This document shows, one piece after another, positions 7,587 to 9,697 of a DNA stretch of 9,697 bases. The notes below the pieces were generated by a model. The model saw only the letters and a program-made list of their open reading frames with translations. It did not search any database and had not been told where the DNA came from. Origin of the DNA: Verrucomicrobiota bacterium (GTDB taxonomy: Bacteria > Verrucomicrobiota > Verrucomicrobiia > Chthoniobacterales > UBA10450); the NCBI GenBank assembly GCA_003219355.1, contig QHOQ01000135.1, positions 1-9,697 of the forward strand. The letters are read 5' to 3'. Position 1 is the stretch's first letter; every line of letters begins with the position of its first letter. The translations under genes and the position numbers were made by a program.

Positions 7587-7660
7587 TGCGCCCGGCGGGG
7601 CTCGAACCCACAACCTACGGCTCCGGAGGCCGTCGCTCTATCCAATTGAACTACGGGCGC
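7587..7660 (-). tRNA. tRNA-Arg(CCG)
   Basis: This is a clean 74-nt cloverleaf on the minus strand. The acceptor GCGCCCG/CGGGCGC pairs over all seven positions, with A as discriminator. The D arm is GTTC/GAGC around AATTGGATA. The anticodon stem ACGGC/GCCGT encloses CTCCGGA, giving anticodon CCG, which reads the arginine codon CGG. The T arm is GTGGG-TTCGAGC-CCCGC. The 3' CCA is not encoded and must be added after transcription. It is upstream of the Ile-type tRNA in transcription order. Confidence 0.95.
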
Positions 7661-7921
7661 GGGGAGGTTGACAACGAGCCACAGATTTAGACGAATTCCA
7701 CCGATAAAAGAATCAGATGGCAGGCAAATTGAGCTCTCGATTTTGTAGCCGGCCATCGGTGACGCAGGTGTTGAGTCGCGACCCTTGAGTGTGCCCGGGC
7801 ACACCAGACCTTCGCGATTTCTACAAGGGCCATTTCTCGTAGCGATCTTTCGTTTGCCTTTTCGGCTCATCCGAATGAAAATGTTCGCCCGTCCAGCGGG
7901 CGGGAAGGGAAGGGGAGTTTG
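7661..7921 (+). promoter_or_regulatory. rplS leader and intergenic region with dyads
   Basis: This 261-nt gap separates tRNA-Arg (minus) from rplS (plus) and must hold both promoters. Two dyads stand out. GTGTGCCCGGGCACAC at 7789-7804 is a perfect 16-nt palindrome with no spacer, more like a protein-binding site than an RNA loop. CGCCCG at 7886-7891 and CGGGCG at 7897-7902 form a 6-bp stem with loop TCCAG, extendable by two T-G pairs, ending 9 nt before the GGGGAG ribosome-binding site (7912-7917). The second may affect L19 translation in cis. A further weak dyad around 7747-7770 (CCGGC ... GCAGG) may be a worn REP copy. No gene is supported here. Confidence 0.4.
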
Positions 7922-8263
7922 ATGAATCTGACTATTGACGCCATCGAGAAGGAACAACAAAAAACGGATGGGACGCAGTTTGCTGTGGGCGACAGTGTGC
8001 GCATTCACACCCGGGTTGTGGAAGGAGACAAGGAGCGAATCCAAATTTTCGCCGGCATAGTCATCGGGCGTAAAGGCCGTGGGCTAAACGAAATGTTTAC
8101 AGTCCGCCGAATTTCCTACGGCGAAGGTGTCGAGCGCGTTTTCCCATTGCATTCGCCGCGGATCGCGAAGGTGGAAGTGGAACAACAAGGCCGCGTTCGT
8201 CGCGCCAGATTGAATTACCTCCGTACCCGCAAAGGCAAGGAAGCGACGGCGGTAAGAGAATAA
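7922..8263 (+). CDS. rplS: 50S ribosomal protein L19
   Basis: L19 is a large-subunit protein that contacts the small subunit at the inter-subunit interface. The 113 residues match the family in length and order: an N-terminal helix ([13 protein letters not shown]), then the beta-barrel strands [20 protein letters not shown] and [14 protein letters not shown], the signature [20 protein letters not shown], and the basic end [21 protein letters not shown] 7922 is chosen over TTG 7919 because it is the stronger start codon and a good GGGGAG site lies about 5 nt upstream. In many bacteria rplS follows rpsP-rimM-trmD; here tRNA genes on the opposite strand lie upstream, so it has been separated from trmD and probably has its own promoter. 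rnhB and yraN follow, a common arrangement. Confidence 0.97.
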   Translation: MNLTIDAIEKEQQKTDGTQFAVGDSVRIHTRVVEGDKERIQIFAGIVIGRKGRGLNEMFTVRRISYGEGVERVFPLHSPRIAKVEVEQQGRVRRARLNYLRTRKGKEATAVRE

Positions 8264-8320
8264 TGGAGGGACGAGCTCCGTCTCGTCCAATTTTAGGGAC
8301 GGCACAGAGGCCGATCCCCC
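8264..8320. repeat. Bipartite REP-like element behind rplS
   Basis: Two hairpins follow the rplS stop immediately. In the first, GGACGAG (8269-8275) pairs perfectly with CTCGTCC (8282-8288) around a 6-nt loop. In the second, GGGACGGC (8296-8303) pairs with GCCGATCCC (8310-8318), with one bulged A. From memory, close copies (GGGACGAGCTCCGTCTCGTCC) recur in Verrucomicrobiota genomes and are often mis-translated as MEGRAPSRP; this was not searched. The hairpins may protect the rplS mRNA 3' end or reduce read-through into rnhB. Confidence 0.6.
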
Positions 8321-8370
8321 ACAAATTTTTTTGTAGGAAATCCTTGCAATCGTGCGGAAGATTCCTGCCG

Positions 8371-9069
8371 ATGTATCGGCGCTGCGGATTCCGTCATGAA
8401 AGGAAGTTGCGTGCCACTGGTGTCACGCGCATCGCCGGCATTGACGAGGCTGGTCGCGGTGCTCTGGCCGGTCCGGTTGTCGCCGCTGCAGTGATTCTTC
8501 CGGAAAAATTTCGGCATCGGCGCTTGAACGATTCCAAACAGCTTGCACCGGAATTGCGTGAAGAAATTTATTGTGAACTGATTGGTAATCCTCAAATCAG
8601 TTGGGCGGTCGGCGTTATCGATTCGATCGAAATCGACCGAATTAATATTCTGCGCGCGACGCACAAAGCGATGCGTGCTGCCCTTGCCGCGCTTTCCATT
8701 CCGCCCGATCACGTTCTGATCGATGGCCTGCCCGTTATTCCGTTTCCACTTCCACAGACCGCCATTATCGATGGCGATTGCTTCAGCTTATCGATTGCCG
8801 CTGCGAGCGTGATCGCGAAAGTCACCAGGGACGCGATGATGCGTGACTTCTGCGCTCATTTTCCCGAATATTGCTTCAGCCAGCACAAAGGTTACACCAC
8901 CGAACTGCATCTCTTGAAACTCCATGAATTCGGAGCTTGTTCGATCCATCGCCGATCTTTCGAACCGGTGGCGCAACCGCTTCTTGCTCTCGAAGGCCTC
9001 GTCGAGGCCACAACATCTCCGGCGCGGCGCCCACGGCGAGAAACTGGCCTGCCGATTCCTGCGGCGTAA
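8371..9069 (+). CDS. rnhB: Ribonuclease HII
   Basis: RNase HII cuts RNA in RNA-DNA hybrids and starts removal of single ribonucleotides misplaced in DNA. From ATG 8371 the product is 232 residues. The catalytic core is visible: Asp25-Glu26 in AGIDEAGRG (with the GRG loop that recognises the RNA-DNA junction), DSKQL at 54-58, Asp118 in VLIDG, and the SIAAASVIAKVTRD signature at about 141-154. HKGYTT and SIHRRSFEPV follow as expected. The frame is open to an ATG at 8263 that overlaps the rplS stop as TAATG, but those 36 extra residues are translated from the REP-like element and a spacer, so I reject that start. A GGAAG at 8356-8360 may serve as ribosome-binding site. The C-terminal tail after SFEPV overlaps yraN in another frame. 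Confidence 0.93.
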   Translation: MYRRCGFRHERKLRATGVTRIAGIDEAGRGALAGPVVAAAVILPEKFRHRRLNDSKQLAPELREEIYCELIGNPQISWAVGVIDSIEIDRINILRATHKAMRAALAALSIPPDHVLIDGLPVIPFPLPQTAIIDGDCFSLSIAAASVIAKVTRDAMMRDFCAHFPEYCFSQHKGYTTELHLLKLHEFGACSIHRRSFEPVAQPLLALEGLVEATTSPARRPRRETGLPIPAA

Positions 9070-9388
9070 GGGCTACAAGATCCTTTACCGCAATTTCAAA
9101 GGACGCAGCGGCGGCGAGATCGACATCGTCTGTCGCGACCGCGACACGCTGGTCTTTGTAGAAGTAAAGACGCGCACCCGCGAGGATTTCGGACGCCCAA
9201 TTGCAGCAGTCGATCGAGAAAAGAAGAAGCGCATTTCCCGCGGCGGCCTTAACTGGCTGCGGATGCTGGATGATCCCGACATTCTTTTCCGCTTCGACGT
9301 CGTGGAAGTCATCATTGCTGAGGACGCGAGCCCGCGCCTCGAATTGATCAAGGACGCGTTCCCACTTTCCAAGCCTTATATTTATTGA
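8924..9388 (+). CDS. UPF0102 / YraN family nuclease-like protein
   Basis: YraN-family proteins are small and have a PD-(D/E)xK (Holliday-junction-resolvase-like) fold; their role is not settled. This one has 154 residues. The family start is RRGAHGEKLACRFLRRKGY (about 33-51). The nuclease-type residues are Glu65 and Asp67 in GGEIDIVCRDRD and Glu80-Val-Lys82 in VFVEVKTRT. A C-terminal RFDVVEVI strand follows, as expected. The start is uncertain: ATG 8924 lies 146 nt inside rnhB, and the first 32 residues (MNSELVRSIADLSNRW and beyond) precede the conserved domain. A shorter version from the in-frame TTG near 8984 would still overlap. The order rnhB-yraN is frequent in bacteria, which supports both calls. 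Confidence 0.88.
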   Translation: MNSELVRSIADLSNRWRNRFLLSKASSRPQHLRRGAHGEKLACRFLRRKGYKILYRNFKGRSGGEIDIVCRDRDTLVFVEVKTRTREDFGRPIAAVDREKKKRISRGGLNWLRMLDDPDILFRFDVVEVIIAEDASPRLELIKDAFPLSKPYIY

Positions 9389-9455
9389 GGTGATATTAAC
9401 CGCGAATTAGGCTGATTTCGGCAAACACAGACCTTCGAGTTTTGGAGAAAATTTC

Positions 9456-9697
9456 ATGAACAACAGAATCAATCATCTTGCGGTTTGGATTTTGGTCGCG
9501 GTTTATTTCCTCATCGGTTGGGGCTGGTACGCGATCTTTGGCGAAACGTGGTTGAATCTTCACGCCAGGACGATGACCGACATCGAGCGCACACATAATG
9601 TCTCCGCCTACTTGCTCGCGTTTATCGCGTCCATCGTCATCAATTACGCGTTGGCGTGGTTGATCAACCGAGTCAATGCGACGAGCGCCATCGCCGG
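9456..9697 (+). CDS. Small membrane protein resembling DUF1761, C-terminus cut by the window edge
   Basis: Eighty codons are visible before the window ends. ATG 9456 has a good ribosome-binding site, GGAGA at 9444-9448, spaced 7 nt. The first membrane helix is at about 7-25 (HLAVWILVAVYFLIGWGWYA) and leads into IFGETWLNL, a G/W-Y pattern near the first helix typical of DUF1761 proteins. After a hydrophilic stretch (RTMTDIERTHN) a second helix runs at about 47-66 (AYLLAFIASIVINYALAWLI). The family has about four helices and no known function. It is separated from yraN by 67 nt and has its own start signals, so it may be an independent unit. The family call is from pattern memory. Confidence 0.7.
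   Translation, partial: MNNRINHLAVWILVAVYFLIGWGWYAIFGETWLNLHARTMTDIERTHNVSAYLLAFIASIVINYALAWLINRVNATSAIA

Noticed and set aside
7445..8044. Long minus-strand open frame of 199 codons upstream of rplS
   Set aside because: It runs across tRNA-Arg, part of the Ile-type tRNA and the start of rplS in antisense; its VQLDRATASGAVGCGFEPR segment is simply translated tRNA, a common artefact.

Overview
The window reads as chromosome from a Gram-negative bacterium with moderate-to-high GC, most likely a soil-type member of the Verrucomicrobiota (Chthoniobacterales or 'Udaeobacter'-like). That placement rests on remembered resemblance and was not searched. The cues are the FtsK motor segment TQTPRADVITGVIKANIPSR, the small ETVRI-repeat membrane protein, and REP-like hairpins of which one reads MEGRAPSRP when translated. 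Most genes are housekeeping genes.

Left part (1-6127). A lipoprotein gene runs off the left edge on the minus strand and diverges from a plus-strand cluster: ftsK, a rodZ-like gene, rimO, a proline-rich tail-anchored protein of unknown function, and a thioredoxin. Gaps are 15, 12, 109 and 5 nt, so this is probably one or two operons. FtsK moves DNA at the division septum, RodZ-like proteins link the cell-shape machinery to the membrane, RimO modifies ribosomal protein S12, and thioredoxin is a general disulfide reductant. The ftsK reading frame is broken near its 5' end: the first membrane segment is in one frame and the rest in another.

Middle part (6128-7660). A noncoding stretch carries a 61-nt REP-like hairpin, followed by a minus-strand SAM-dependent methyltransferase with no pathway partners nearby. 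Two minus-strand tRNA genes come next: a degenerate Ile-type tRNA with an 8-nt anticodon loop, and a well-formed tRNA-Arg(CCG). Small accessory genes next to a tRNA 3' end are a common layout for acquired DNA, but I found no integrase and no duplicated attachment site.

Right part (7661-9697). A dyad-rich leader precedes rplS (ribosomal protein L19). Then come rnhB (RNase HII) and yraN (UPF0102 nuclease-like), the common rplS-rnhB-yraN order, but without trmD upstream. A bipartite REP-like element lies directly behind the rplS stop and creates a misleading early start for rnhB. rnhB and yraN overlap by 146 nt in different frames. The window ends inside a small membrane protein resembling DUF1761.

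I do not see a clearly new multi-gene system. The best leads are the ETVRI-repeat protein, the odd tRNA, the ftsK frame break and the two kinds of REP-like element.
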